DNA from: Rhodospirillales bacterium
GTDB lineage: Bacteria > Pseudomonadota > Alphaproteobacteria > Rhodospirillales > JASLLZ01
Length of the DNA stretch: 35,322 nt
Direction of reading: 5' to 3'
NCBI GenBank assembly: GCA_030754885.1
Contig: JASLZL010000081.1
Span: forward strand, 1-35,322
Every line of letters starts with the position of its first letter. Within the stretch, counting starts at the first letter, position 1. Shown one piece after another: positions 10,468 through 20,443 of the stretch. Under the pieces are notes generated by a model. The model did no database searches, had not been told where the DNA came from, and was given only the letters and a program-made list of their open reading frames with translations. The position numbers and the translations under genes were made by a program.

Positions 10468-10621
10468 AGTATTCTAGAATAACTATTTTATTATAATATA
10501 TTTATATTGTATTTTTATTTTGGTAAAAATTTGAATAATATTGATCAGATGTTGATGTATCCGCGAGGCCCGCGCCGGTGTCGGTGCGCGTTGGTGCAAG
10601 ACCATTCAAGTGGATAATGCG

Positions 10622-11290
10622 TTAAAATCTGATCCAGATCGTCCACTCGGCCAGAGGATAGTCGGTGACCAAAGTGACATGGGGCGAGATGGCGCGTAGG
10701 CAGAAATCGTAGAGCGGCTCGGGTTGAACGTAATAGAGGGTCTTCTGGGGCCTCTTCGATCGATCGCCGGCAAGCATGTTGAAAGCCAGGCCCTTGCGCG
10801 ACATGGTCGCCAAGTCGATCAGACTGCGCTGGATATAGTCCAGCCACTTATCATCCGGGATGTCGAGTCTCAGGTTATAGGTCCCCGAGACGAAGGAATA
10901 ATCAGCGGTCTTCGTCGCCCGCAGGCTTTGCTGGAACGACGCTCTGGGATCGGTGATGCGCTGGCAACAACAGTCCACCATTTCCTCTGTGATGTCATAG
11001 CCCTGATAGCGGCCTTCCTTCATGAAGGGCAATTCGGCGAGGAAGTCGAACATGGCGCCATAGCCGCACCCTAAATCGTTGATGGCGAGGCCGCGTCCCC
11101 AGTCGTCCTCGTTAAGAATGCCAATAAGCTGTTCGAAGCGCAGGCGCTGTCCCTTGGTGTCACGCCAGAACACGCCGCGCGGCTGCGCCCCGTATGTACG
11201 TAGGGCGGCCGTGTAGTGCACGGCAATGGGGGCGAGAAGCCTAGGCGTGTCGCTCAAGAGATGGGGAGACTTGATCTGGTCGGGAACCAT
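10622..11290 (-). CDS. Class I SAM-dependent methyltransferase
   Basis: AINDLGCGYGAMFDFLAE (motif I), YQGYDITEEMVDCC. Starts 12 nt after the upstream ygfZ-like gene. Confidence 0.8.
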   Translation of the reverse strand: MVPDQIKSPHLLSDTPRLLAPIAVHYTAALRTYGAQPRGVFWRDTKGQRLRFEQLIGILNEDDWGRGLAINDLGCGYGAMFDFLAELPFMKEGRYQGYDITEEMVDCCCQRITDPRASFQQSLRATKTADYSFVSGTYNLRLDIPDDKWLDYIQRSLIDLATMSRKGLAFNMLAGDRSKRPQKTLYYVQPEPLYDFCLRAISPHVTLVTDYPLAEWTIWIRF

Positions 11291-11302
11291 CTTGGCCGAC
11301 GC

Positions 11303-12202
11303 TCAAATTATCGCCCAGTCGGGCTTGCGGGGAATAAGCCGCGCCGGACCAGCGGTAAACGGCTGCCCGGTCTCAGCGGCCTTATTCAGGTATTCCAGGC
11401 GCATCAGGGCAAGGCCGATGCCGTCACGGCTTGAGCGCATCCGCCCGATTTCCAAGCCGTCGAGCATGACCGGCGCGTCGGCCTCGGGGCAGGGGCCCTC
11501 GATCGTCACCGGTATCAGGCGCTTCTTGATCAGGCCGCGGTGCTTGGTGCGCGCGGTCAGTTCCTGTCCCAAGAAGCAGCCCTTGTGGAAGTCGATGCCG
11601 TTCAATTCCTCGAAGCCGTTTTCCAGGAGGATCGCTTTCTCGACCTCCATGTCTCGGCTGGCGTCGGGCAGGCCAAGCCCGAGGCGCAGGGTATCGTAGT
11701 CTCCGGCCGTGGCGGCGGTGAAGCCGGCTTCTTCAAGCCCGCTCTCGAATCCGTCCCGGGGAAGAATGGCACGCACACCCGCCGCCGCCAGCCTGGGATC
11801 AACGAACGCGACGCCGTCCTGAAACGCTGCCGCTGTGCCGGCGGTGGTTGGCAATCCGGCGGTCTCGGCCGCGCCGTCGCCAAAAAGTGCCGACACACCA
11901 AGCGTAGTGCCGGCATCTTCCAGCGTCACGTCGGCCCTGAGCACGTATATGCGGAGGCGTCGCAAAAGGTCATCGATGCGCCCGCCCTCGCAGTCGAGGA
12001 GCAAGGAGTCCTCGGCCTCGGCGATGAAGAAATCGTGCAGGTACTTGCCCTGGGGCGTCAGCAATGCGGCGTGGATGGCAGTCCCGGGACTTACCCGGTC
12101 GATGTCGTTGGAAACCAGTCCCTGAAGAAAGGCGCGCCGATCGCCACCCGACACCGAGATTACGCCGCGGTCTGCAAGAGGGGCATAGAAGGGTTTGTTC
12201 AT
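11303..12202 (-). CDS. YgfZ/GcvT-like folate-binding protein (Fe-S cluster assembly/repair)
   Basis: YgfZ signature KGCFLGQELTARTKHRG; N-terminal ISVSGGDRRAFLQGLVSNDI. Start at ATG 12202. Confidence 0.93.
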   Translation of the reverse strand: MNKPFYAPLADRGVISVSGGDRRAFLQGLVSNDIDRVSPGTAIHAALLTPQGKYLHDFFIAEAEDSLLLDCEGGRIDDLLRRLRIYVLRADVTLEDAGTTLGVSALFGDGAAETAGLPTTAGTAAAFQDGVAFVDPRLAAAGVRAILPRDGFESGLEEAGFTAATAGDYDTLRLGLGLPDASRDMEVEKAILLENGFEELNGIDFHKGCFLGQELTARTKHRGLIKKRLIPVTIEGPCPEADAPVMLDGLEIGRMRSSRDGIGLALMRLEYLNKAAETGQPFTAGPARLIPRKPDWAII

Positions 12203-12357
12203 AACACCACCTTTAGCCGCCGTCCGTCTTCGCTTCAAGGGCGCGCTTGGAAATTGAGATGAGGGTCTGCCCCTTTGCAAGGCCGGGCGGCGGACGTATA
12301 AAAAGGTCGGGCGACCCGCCAGAGGTCAAGCCAGGGTGTTTCTGCCGTGGAGAAAAC

Positions 12358-13320
12358 TTGAAAATCTTGTTTATCACATCAACCCGCGTGGGGGACGCCA
12401 TCCTATCGACGGGTTTGCTCGCGCACCTGATCGAGCGCCACCCTGATGCCCGCGTCACAATCGCCTGCGGGCCGGCGGCGGCGCCGCTTTTCGACGCGGT
12501 GCCTAATCTGGACCGGATCATCGTGCTCGACAAAATGGTCGGGTCGCTTCATTGGCTGATGCTGTGGAGTGCTTGTGTCCGGCATGTCTGGGATATTCTG
12601 GTCGATCTCCGCAGCTCTCCGATGTTTTTTATTTTGGCGGCGCGTCAGCGATGGCGTATCGGTCGCGGCCGCGCCAGTCTGCATCGAGTTAGCCAGTTGG
12701 CCGAGGCGCTGAACTTACAAGACAATCCGCCGGCGCCGCGTCTGTGGATCACCGACGCGCATCGTAAGGAGGCACGCCGCCTTATTCCTAATGGCCCACC
12801 CGTGCTGGCCGTGGGGCCGACGGCCAACTGGGGGGCCAAGATGTGGCCTGCCGAGCGCTTCGCCCAGCTAATCGAGCGCCTAACTGCCGCCGACGGCATC
12901 TTGCCGGGCGCCAGGGTCGCTATCTTTGGGCGCGATGACGAACGGCCACTGGCGCTGAACCTCATTGAAGCCATACCCGAGGTCAGGCGCATCGATCTGG
13001 CGGGACACCTTGATCTTTTGGAAGTCTTTGCGTGCCTGCAACGGTGTGCCTTTTACGTCGGCAACGATTCGGGATTGATGCACCTTACGGCGGCTTCCAA
13101 CATCCCGACCCTCGGCCTTTTTGGTCCCAGCCGCGAGGAGCACTACGCGCCCTGGGGGCCGCGCTGTGGACTGGTACGCACCATCGTGCCTTTTAGCGAG
13201 ATATTCCCGCCCGAATTTGACCACCGCTCGACCGACAGCCTGATGGATAGCCTCAGCGTTGATGCCGCCGAGGCGGCGGCCCACGATTTGTGGGAAAAGA
13301 CGCGGGGAATGGCGTCATGA
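12358..13320 (+). CDS. Glycosyltransferase family 9 (heptosyltransferase-like)
   Basis: KILFITSTRVGDAILSTGLLAHL...; YVGNDSGLMHLTAASNIPTLGLFGPS is typical of the GT9 C-terminus. TTG start (12358) preferred by homology position; the ORF is open from 12247. Confidence 0.85.
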   Translation: MKILFITSTRVGDAILSTGLLAHLIERHPDARVTIACGPAAAPLFDAVPNLDRIIVLDKMVGSLHWLMLWSACVRHVWDILVDLRSSPMFFILAARQRWRIGRGRASLHRVSQLAEALNLQDNPPAPRLWITDAHRKEARRLIPNGPPVLAVGPTANWGAKMWPAERFAQLIERLTAADGILPGARVAIFGRDDERPLALNLIEAIPEVRRIDLAGHLDLLEVFACLQRCAFYVGNDSGLMHLTAASNIPTLGLFGPSREEHYAPWGPRCGLVRTIVPFSEIFPPEFDHRSTDSLMDSLSVDAAEAAAHDLWEKTRGMAS

Positions 13321-14075
13321 GCCAGCCCCTGCTCTCCGCCCTGGTGGTGGTCCACAACGAAGAAGTGCGTCTTGACGCCTGTCTAGAGCGCCTTGCCTTT
13401 GCCGACGAACTTGTCGTCGTCTTGGACAAGTGCACCGACGGATCACGCGAAATTGCCGAACGCTACACAGACCGCATTTTGGATGGCGCTTGGGAGATCG
13501 AGGGCGACCGGCGCAACACCGGTATCGAATTCTGCGCCGGCGAATGGATCTTGGAAGTGGACGCCGACGAATGGGTTACCGATGCCCTGGCCGGCGAAAT
13601 CCGGCGCGTCGTCGAGAGCACTTCCTTCGATTGGCACGAAATTCTCGTCGACAACTATATCGGTGATCGGTTGGTGCGTTGGGGGTGGGGGGCATCCTAT
13701 GGCAAGGCCGCCTATCCGGGCCTGTTCCGCAAAGGGGTCAAGGTGTGGGGCCGCCAGCGCGTCCACCCGGCGCTTCAGTGGTCGGGCCGCAAGGGACCCA
13801 TGCTCAAAGAGCGCATCGACCACCATGTCGATCGTGGCATCTCGGACATGATCCGCCGCCTTGATTCGTACTCCACGGCGCGCGCCCGCGATCTCCGCGA
13901 TTCGGGCGAGATCGGTACCATGCCCCGAAATTTGCGGCGGCTGTTCAGCCGTTTTTTCAAGTGCTACGTGTCGCGCAAAGGCTACCGCGAGGGCGGATAC
14001 GGCCTCCTTATCGCCATATTTGCTGGCCTTTATCCCCTTCTGTCGCACCTCAAGGCCAAGCTGGAACAAGACTGA
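13317..14075 (+). CDS. Glycosyltransferase family 2 (WaaE/KdtX-like)
   Basis: LSALVVVHNEEVRLDACLERLAFADELVVVLDKCTDGSREIAERY...WILEVDADEWV. ATGA overlap with upstream gene. Confidence 0.88.
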   Translation: MSQPLLSALVVVHNEEVRLDACLERLAFADELVVVLDKCTDGSREIAERYTDRILDGAWEIEGDRRNTGIEFCAGEWILEVDADEWVTDALAGEIRRVVESTSFDWHEILVDNYIGDRLVRWGWGASYGKAAYPGLFRKGVKVWGRQRVHPALQWSGRKGPMLKERIDHHVDRGISDMIRRLDSYSTARARDLRDSGEIGTMPRNLRRLFSRFFKCYVSRKGYREGGYGLLIAIFAGLYPLLSHLKAKLEQD

Positions 14076-15110
14076 ATGGCGCGCATCGTTCTCGCCGACG
14101 ACGGCATCCGATTTGACGGCACGACCCTGACGGCCCAGCCACTTGGCGGGGTCGAGACGTCGGTAATCCTGCTGGTGCGGGAGTTGGCGCGGCGCGGCCA
14201 CGAGGTTCTGGTGCGCAACAAATGCGAACGCGCGTTGTTTCACGACGGCGTCGAGTGGGCACCTATCAGTGATGGATTGCCCGAGCGTGCCGACCTCTAC
14301 ATTGCAAATCGGGGCGACAGGCTGTTGCCTCTCATGCCAAAGGCACGCCGCACGGTATTTTGGATTCACAACCCGGCGCGTTATCTTCTCAAGTGGCGCT
14401 ATCTGTCAAAATTGTGGCGTCTCAAGCCGATCATTGTCTTCATTGGGGACTACCATGCAGGGACCTATCCCGGCTGGGCGCCCGATGGCGGGCGCGTGGT
14501 CATTCCCTATGGCATCGGCGACGAATTCCTTGCCGCCGAGATTGACCCGACGCCGCCGCCACCGCGCGCTATTTTCACGTCTAATCCGCTGCGTTCCCTG
14601 GATTGGTTGCTCGATCTTTGGGCTGAGCAAATCCGACCCCGAGTGCCTGCCGCGGAGTTGCACCTGTTTTCGGGCGCCGCCACCTACGGCGGCGTAGGTG
14701 CCGTCAAGACGGCCGAGATGGAAGCGGTGCTGGAACGTGCTCGTGCTTTGGTGCACTCGGGCGTAGTGTTGCGCGACCCGTTGCCCAAGGTCGGCCTGAT
14801 CGAAGAGTTGCGCGCCGCTCGGGCCATGCTTTACCGTGGCGACGTCAACGAGACCTTCTGTCTGGCGGTTGGAGAGGCGCAGGCCATGGGCGTGCCGGCA
14901 GTGGTGCAGGACCTGGGCAGCGTCGGTGAGCGCGTGAGTGATAACGAGACCGGTTACGTCACGCCCGACGCTGCGACATTTGCCCAGGCCGCCGTTCGCT
15001 TGCTGACCGACGACGATTTGTGGAGTCGCCAGCACCGGGCGGCCCTTGACCGGCGATCCGATATGGGGTGGCAGCAAGCCGCCCGAGCCTTTGAGGAGCT
15101 TATTCCCTGA
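14076..15110 (+). CDS. Glycosyltransferase family 4-like
   Basis: N-terminal PLGGVETSVILLVRELARRGHEVLV; C-terminal ETFCLAVGEAQAMGVPAVVQDLGSVGERV. Confidence 0.85.
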   Translation: MARIVLADDGIRFDGTTLTAQPLGGVETSVILLVRELARRGHEVLVRNKCERALFHDGVEWAPISDGLPERADLYIANRGDRLLPLMPKARRTVFWIHNPARYLLKWRYLSKLWRLKPIIVFIGDYHAGTYPGWAPDGGRVVIPYGIGDEFLAAEIDPTPPPPRAIFTSNPLRSLDWLLDLWAEQIRPRVPAAELHLFSGAATYGGVGAVKTAEMEAVLERARALVHSGVVLRDPLPKVGLIEELRAARAMLYRGDVNETFCLAVGEAQAMGVPAVVQDLGSVGERVSDNETGYVTPDAATFAQAAVRLLTDDDLWSRQHRAALDRRSDMGWQQAARAFEELIP

Positions 15111-16132
15111 TGCGCGTTTTCCAAATTATGGCAGGGGCGGAACATGGCGGTGCCGAGGCCTTCTTCACCCGTCTGGTGCCGGGCTTGACACGCGCTGGGG
15201 TGGAACAGCGCGTGGCCATTCGGCGCGACGCCAAGCGCGCGAAGATATTGAGCAAAGCCGGGATTAAACCCATTGAACTGCGCTTTGGCGGCCCCATCGA
15301 TCTCTACACCTCCTTTCGCTTAAGACGCGAGATCAAGGCTTTCAAGCCGGACATCGTGATGACGTGGATGAACCGGGCGACAACCAAGTGTCCGTCGGGA
15401 GAATTCGTGCATGTCGGCCGGCTAGGCGGCTATTACGACCTCAAATACTATCAGGGCTGCGATCACCTGATCGGCAATACCGAAGATATCATCGGTCATC
15501 TGGTCGGCAACGGCTGGCCGGGTGATAAGGCCCACTATCTACCCAATTTTGTCAGCTCGGTGCGCGCCGAGCCGGCGTCCCGGGCGGAGGTCTTCACGCC
15601 ACCCAGCGCACCGTTGGTGCTGGCCCTCGGCCGGCTGCATCAAAACAAAGCCTTCGATGTGCTGCTCCAGGCCATGATCCGGGTCCCCGACGCCTATCTG
15701 TGGCTGGCCGGCGAAGGTCCGCTGCGCCGCGAGTTGGAGGATTTGGCACAGAAACTGGCGGTCAAACCCCGCGTGCGCTTCTTGGGATGGCGCGACGATG
15801 TCGCGGCGCTCTTCGCCGCTTGCGATGTTTTCGTGTGTTCCTCGCGCCTGGAGCCGCTGGGCAACGTGGTCATTGAGGCCTGGGCCCAGGAGGTCCCCGT
15901 GGTCGCCACCGACAGCCTGGGGCCGGGCACCCTGATCGAACACATGGAAACCGGTGTTTTGGCGCCGGTGGACGACGGCGCTGCACTTGGGCGTGCGCTC
16001 AAACTGGTGCTTGGGGACACGGGCCTGCACCAACGTATCACCCGCGACGGTCATGGGGTCTATAAGGCGCGCTTCAGCGAATCCGTCGTTGTTCGCCAGT
16101 ATCTAGACTTCTTCAACCGGATCACTGCCTGA
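15110..16132 (+). CDS. Glycosyltransferase family 4
   Basis: MRVFQIMAGAEHGGAEAFFTRLV; VLALGRLHQNKAFDVLLQAM; CSSRLEPLGNVVIEAWAQEVPVVATDSLGP. Confidence 0.9.
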   Translation: MRVFQIMAGAEHGGAEAFFTRLVPGLTRAGVEQRVAIRRDAKRAKILSKAGIKPIELRFGGPIDLYTSFRLRREIKAFKPDIVMTWMNRATTKCPSGEFVHVGRLGGYYDLKYYQGCDHLIGNTEDIIGHLVGNGWPGDKAHYLPNFVSSVRAEPASRAEVFTPPSAPLVLALGRLHQNKAFDVLLQAMIRVPDAYLWLAGEGPLRRELEDLAQKLAVKPRVRFLGWRDDVAALFAACDVFVCSSRLEPLGNVVIEAWAQEVPVVATDSLGPGTLIEHMETGVLAPVDDGAALGRALKLVLGDTGLHQRITRDGHGVYKARFSESVVVRQYLDFFNRITA

Positions 16133-17916
16133 TGTGTGGAATCGCGGGCGTGATCGACGCCTCGGGATCACCGCCGGACAGCGCGATTTTGGACCGGCTT
16201 GTCCAAGCCCTTGCCCACCGCGGTCCCGACGGCCAGGGCCGACACCTGGACGGCGGCGTCGGCATGGTGCAGACCCGCCTTGCCATCATCGATTTGGAGA
16301 CCGGTGATCAGCCGCTTTACGCCACGGCGTCGGGCGGCGGACGCACGGCCCTGGTCGCAAACGGCGAGATCTACAACTACGTGGAACTGCGCGCCGCGAT
16401 GACGGATGGTGAATTTCACACCCGCTCTGATTGCGAGCCGCCACTCCATCTTTATGCGCGCCACGGGACCGGCTTCGCCGCCCACCTGCGCGGCATGTAC
16501 GCCATTGCCATCCACGATCCTGAGGTCCCCGGCGGGCGGGTGGTGCTGGCCCGCGACCCCTTCGGCATCAAGCCCCTCTATTACGTCGAGTTGGAAGGCG
16601 GCCTGGCTTTCGCCTCGGAGCCCCAGGCGCTCATTGCCGCCGGCTTGGTGGCGCCGATGCTCGATCCGGCTCAGCGCGACCAAGTTCTGCAGATGCAGTT
16701 TTCTTGCGGTCGTTCGACAGTTCTCAAGGACATCCGGCGCGCCCTCCCTGGCGAAACCTTGGTGGTGGACGGCGGGCGCATTGGCGAGAGCCTGCGCTCG
16801 CCCGCCCTGCCGGCGGACGGACCGAAAGAGTGGAGCGAGGCGGAGGCGCTGGAACGTCTGGAAGAGGCCCTGGTCGACAGCGTGAGCGTGCACCAGCGCT
16901 CCGACGTGCCCTACGGTATGTTCCTCTCGGGCGGCGTCGATTCTTCGGCCGTTTTGGCCCTGATGCGTGATCTCAACGATGAGCCGGTGCAGGCCTTCAC
17001 CGTGGGATTTGCGGGTACCGGCGTCCACGACGAACGCCACCACGCTGAAGCCGTGGCGCGTGTCGCCGGCGCCCACTTCCAGGCGGTGGAATTCTCGGAC
17101 GACGATTTTTGGCGCTTGCTGCCCCGTATCGCCGCTGTCATGGACGATCCTGCCGCCGACTACGCCGTGCTGCCGAGCTATAAGCTGGCCGAGGAGGCGC
17201 GGCGGAACGGCCTCAAGGTGATCCTCACCGGTGAGGGGGGCGACGAGCTGTTCGGCGGATACGGACGTTACCGCCGTGCCGCCCGGCACCGCTTGCTTGG
17301 CGGTCGGCCAATGCGTGCGCGTGGCACTTTCGACGGCCTGGATGTGCTGCGCGACGATTCCAAGGCATGGCGCGGCGCCATGGTCGAAGCCGAGGCGGCG
17401 GCGCGGACGCCCGGGCGATCACGTCTGCAGGTGGCCCAGGCCACCGACTGTGCCGATTGGTTGCCCAACGATCTGTTGGCCAAGCTCGACCGCTGTCTGA
17501 TGGCCTTCGGTGTCGAGGGACGCACTCCGTTTCTCGACCCCCGTGTCGCCGAGGTCGCCTTTCGGCTGCCCGACGCCCTCAAGGTACGGAGCGGCCGGAG
17601 CAAATGGCTGTTGCGCCGCTGGTTGGAGCGACGATTGCCCGAGGCCAAGCCTTTTACCCGCAAGCGCGGCTTCACGGTACCTGTCGGCGACTGGATCGCG
17701 CGTCAGGGCCGCCGGTTGGGATCCTTGGTCGCCGACCAGCCGGGCGTCGCCGAGGTCTGCCGGCCGGGCACAATCGAAAGTCTGTTCTCGGCTACGGGTA
17801 AGCGCGCCGGCCAGGCCCAATGGACGCTCTTGTTCTACGCGCTCTGGCATCGTCGTCACATCCTGGGCCGTGACCCGGGCGGCGATGTTTTCGAAACCCT
17901 GGCGGAGAAGGGGTGA
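16132..17916 (+). CDS. asnB: Asparagine synthase (glutamine-hydrolysing)
   Basis: [12 protein letters not shown] (nucleophile Cys2), [41 protein letters not shown]. Confidence 0.95.
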   Translation: MCGIAGVIDASGSPPDSAILDRLVQALAHRGPDGQGRHLDGGVGMVQTRLAIIDLETGDQPLYATASGGGRTALVANGEIYNYVELRAAMTDGEFHTRSDCEPPLHLYARHGTGFAAHLRGMYAIAIHDPEVPGGRVVLARDPFGIKPLYYVELEGGLAFASEPQALIAAGLVAPMLDPAQRDQVLQMQFSCGRSTVLKDIRRALPGETLVVDGGRIGESLRSPALPADGPKEWSEAEALERLEEALVDSVSVHQRSDVPYGMFLSGGVDSSAVLALMRDLNDEPVQAFTVGFAGTGVHDERHHAEAVARVAGAHFQAVEFSDDDFWRLLPRIAAVMDDPAADYAVLPSYKLAEEARRNGLKVILTGEGGDELFGGYGRYRRAARHRLLGGRPMRARGTFDGLDVLRDDSKAWRGAMVEAEAAARTPGRSRLQVAQATDCADWLPNDLLAKLDRCLMAFGVEGRTPFLDPRVAEVAFRLPDALKVRSGRSKWLLRRWLERRLPEAKPFTRKRGFTVPVGDWIARQGRRLGSLVADQPGVAEVCRPGTIESLFSATGKRAGQAQWTLLFYALWHRRHILGRDPGGDVFETLAEKG

Positions 17917-17924
17917 GGCGAAGC

Positions 17925-18977
17925 ATGAACGAGATATCCGAGACTCTCACCATTCGCCAGCCCGATGACTGGCACGTGCATTTTCGCGACGGCGCCATGC
18001 TGGCGGCGGTGGCGGGGCTGACGGCGCGCCAGTTCGCCCGCGCCATCGTCATGCCCAACCTGATGCCGCCGGTGACAAGCGTGGCGGCGGCAAGCGCCTA
18101 CCGCGAGCGCATCTTGGCGGCACTGCCTTTGGGTGCCCACTTCACGCCGCTGATGACGTGCTATCTTACCGATGAAGCTGATGCGGACGAAGTGGGGCGG
18201 GGCTTCGCCGAAGGTGCCTACGCCGCCGTCAAGTATTACCCGGCCCACGCCACCACCCACTCGGCCCAGGGCGTGACGGCGGTCGGCTGCGTGACCAAGG
18301 TTTTTGAGCGCATGCAGGAGATCGGTATGCCGCTCCTCATCCATGGCGAGGTGACTGACCCGGACGTTGACATCTTCGACCGCGAGGCAGTCTTTATCGA
18401 GCGCACATTGGCACCGCTGCTCGCCGATTTTCCGGCCCTCAAGGTGGTGCTGGAGCACGTTACCACGGCCGACGCCGTCGACTTTGTCCGGGCCCAGGAC
18501 GGTCGGCTGGGCGCCACGGTGACGGCTCATCACCTGATGATCAATCGCAACGCACTGCTGGTCGGCGGCATCCGCCCGCACCTCTATTGCCTGCCGGTGG
18601 CCAAGCGAGAGCGCCACCGCCTGGCTTTGCGCGGTGCCACCACCTCTGGCGAGGCTTCTTTTTTTCTGGGTACCGATTCGGCGCCCCACGCCCTTGATGC
18701 CAAGGAGACCGATTGCGGTTGCGCCGGCATCTTCACCGCCGCCTCGGCGCTTGAGCTCTACGCCGGGGTTTTTGCCGAGGACGGGGCGCTCGATCAGCTC
18801 GAAGCCTTCGCGTCGCTCAACGGCCCCGGATTTTACGGACTCCCGGTCAACGAGCAAACGGTAACGCTGGCACGGCGGCCGTGGACCGTGCCCGACACCG
18901 TCCCGGTGGCGGGCAGCCAGCCGGTGAAGCCTTTCCTCGCCGGCGAGATCGTGGACTGGCGGATGGTCGAGGATTGA
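17925..18977 (+). CDS. pyrC: Dihydroorotase
   Basis: [18 protein letters not shown] (metal-binding HVHFRDG), [25 protein letters not shown]. Start at ATG 17925. Confidence 0.96.
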   Translation: MNEISETLTIRQPDDWHVHFRDGAMLAAVAGLTARQFARAIVMPNLMPPVTSVAAASAYRERILAALPLGAHFTPLMTCYLTDEADADEVGRGFAEGAYAAVKYYPAHATTHSAQGVTAVGCVTKVFERMQEIGMPLLIHGEVTDPDVDIFDREAVFIERTLAPLLADFPALKVVLEHVTTADAVDFVRAQDGRLGATVTAHHLMINRNALLVGGIRPHLYCLPVAKRERHRLALRGATTSGEASFFLGTDSAPHALDAKETDCGCAGIFTAASALELYAGVFAEDGALDQLEAFASLNGPGFYGLPVNEQTVTLARRPWTVPDTVPVAGSQPVKPFLAGEIVDWRMVED

Positions 18978-19064
18978 GCGCGCCACCAGCCCGCATCCCC
19001 TCCCGACCACCTCAAGTGTACCAGGGTCGGACTTCCAAGCGTTCTTTGTTCCGTATGCTCGTCA

Positions 19065-19092
19065 ATGTCCGCTTATGGGGGAAAGTAGACGT
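19065..19092. repeat. Degenerate hairpin repeat, left copy (ATGTCCGCTT-ATGGGGG-AAAGTAGACGT)
   Basis: Imperfect arms around a G5 loop. Same orientation and layout as 20490-20518. A further inverted half-site (ccataaacggacat, 19125-19138) pairs 13/14 with 19065-19078. Confidence 0.55.
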
Positions 19093-19256
19093 AAATCACT
19101 AGGCGGCAGGATGTCTTCTAATAGCCATAAACGGACATATGTGGCGTTTATTGAAAGCGTCCACTAATCTGGCTTCGCGTTTTAGCTACCGTCGTGTGGC
19201 TCCAGCCTGCCGTGGCCACTTTTGGTGGCATATGGTATTTTCCCTATGACGTGTAG

Positions 19257-19262
19257 TATAAT
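19257..19262 (+). promoter_or_regulatory. Candidate -10 box (TATAAT) upstream of the 330-aa orphan gene
   Basis: Exact TATAAT about 85 nt upstream of ATG 19348; no clear consensus -35 found. Confidence 0.3.
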
Positions 19263-19347
19263 CCCTACTTAATGTTTTAGACGGCGCCGAGCCGCATTAG
19301 ATTTGCTTGGGTCGTCATGAATTTGCAAAATTTTTTGGAACATACAG

Positions 19348-20340
19348 ATGGCTATCACCGTAGGTGCTCAGTCAATTGAAATTGCCGCCAAGGATATTGA
19401 CTCGCTGTCTGTCCTGCCTCTGGCCATACTTCCGCTCGACTCCCAAGCCCTCCGCCGCGTTCGCATGGTTAAGGACAGCAAGCTGCAAAGCGCCATAGAA
19501 ATGTTTTCGGGCGAAAGTGTGGGCAACGGCCTGATCTATCCGTCAAGCCTGCGCGAAACATTCCCCAGTATTACTATTGAAGACTACGGCATGCTGATGG
19601 CCGTGGCTGAACTGCACAGTTTCGATGTGTACAGTCTGCGCATTTCGCTCCGCAACATTGGCATTGAAGTGGACTCTCAGCAATACCTCTGCCTGTCAGA
19701 CGAGAAGCAACGGGAACTGCAAGATTACATTCGTTCTTTCACCGAGCGTCTGATCAGGCAGATATACGGTAGCGACAGTGACGATGTAGATACCACCAGT
19801 ATCGCTACTTTGTTTTATAATCCGGATGTGAATGCAGCGCGCAAAAATCTGGGGAATTTCGCCAACAGCATTGCCATTCCGTTGCATGAAGTACCGAAGT
19901 TTCTGCAGGACTACGGTGACATCTATCTGTCCGTGGCCTATTACCAGAACTGTCTTGATAGGATACAGCCGATCATTGATGATTTCCTGGCCTCCACGGG
20001 CGAGATTACACAACACAAACAAATGAAGCAGAACCTTGAACTCGTAAGGGTCTGCCAAGGGCTGGAAGCCAAGCTCAGAAAGCTGCAGGGCGTCGTGCTT
20101 CGTCACTTCGCCGTATTTGCCAGAAGCACTGAGGAAATGTGGGAAAACTTGAGCGCCGAACAGTTCAGTGAATTTAAAAAAATGGTGAAAGACAATCATA
20201 CGGTAATGGGAAGCGTGCTCTGCACGCTGTCAGTAATAATGACCGTATGGAACGACAAATTTCCATTCGACAATATGGCAGGCCCTAACCGCCGCGCCGA
20301 CTTTATCATGGCGGAAATGCGCCAGGGGCTATTGACCTGA
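19348..20340 (+). CDS. Orphan hypothetical protein (330 aa), lower-GC island gene
   Basis: Single uninterrupted ORF MAITVGAQSIEIAAKDIDSLSVLPLAILPLDSQ...; no competing ORF covers it; visibly lower GC than flanks; no domain recognised by eye. Confidence 0.85.
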   Translation: MAITVGAQSIEIAAKDIDSLSVLPLAILPLDSQALRRVRMVKDSKLQSAIEMFSGESVGNGLIYPSSLRETFPSITIEDYGMLMAVAELHSFDVYSLRISLRNIGIEVDSQQYLCLSDEKQRELQDYIRSFTERLIRQIYGSDSDDVDTTSIATLFYNPDVNAARKNLGNFANSIAIPLHEVPKFLQDYGDIYLSVAYYQNCLDRIQPIIDDFLASTGEITQHKQMKQNLELVRVCQGLEAKLRKLQGVVLRHFAVFARSTEEMWENLSAEQFSEFKKMVKDNHTVMGSVLCTLSVIMTVWNDKFPFDNMAGPNRRADFIMAEMRQGLLT

Positions 20341-20443
20341 TCGCTTTTGATTGAATCCCTGGTTCTCGGATTGGAGCGATAGAAACAAACTTGAGCAATT
20401 ATCCGCAGAGAACGGATCGGGATATTTAGGTGAAGCGCCCTTG

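Noticed and set aside
16168-17289. 373-aa minus-strand ORF
   Set aside because: Antisense to asnB, no recognisable motifs; shadow ORF.
17856-19010. 384-aa minus-strand ORF
   Set aside because: Antisense to pyrC; shadow ORF.
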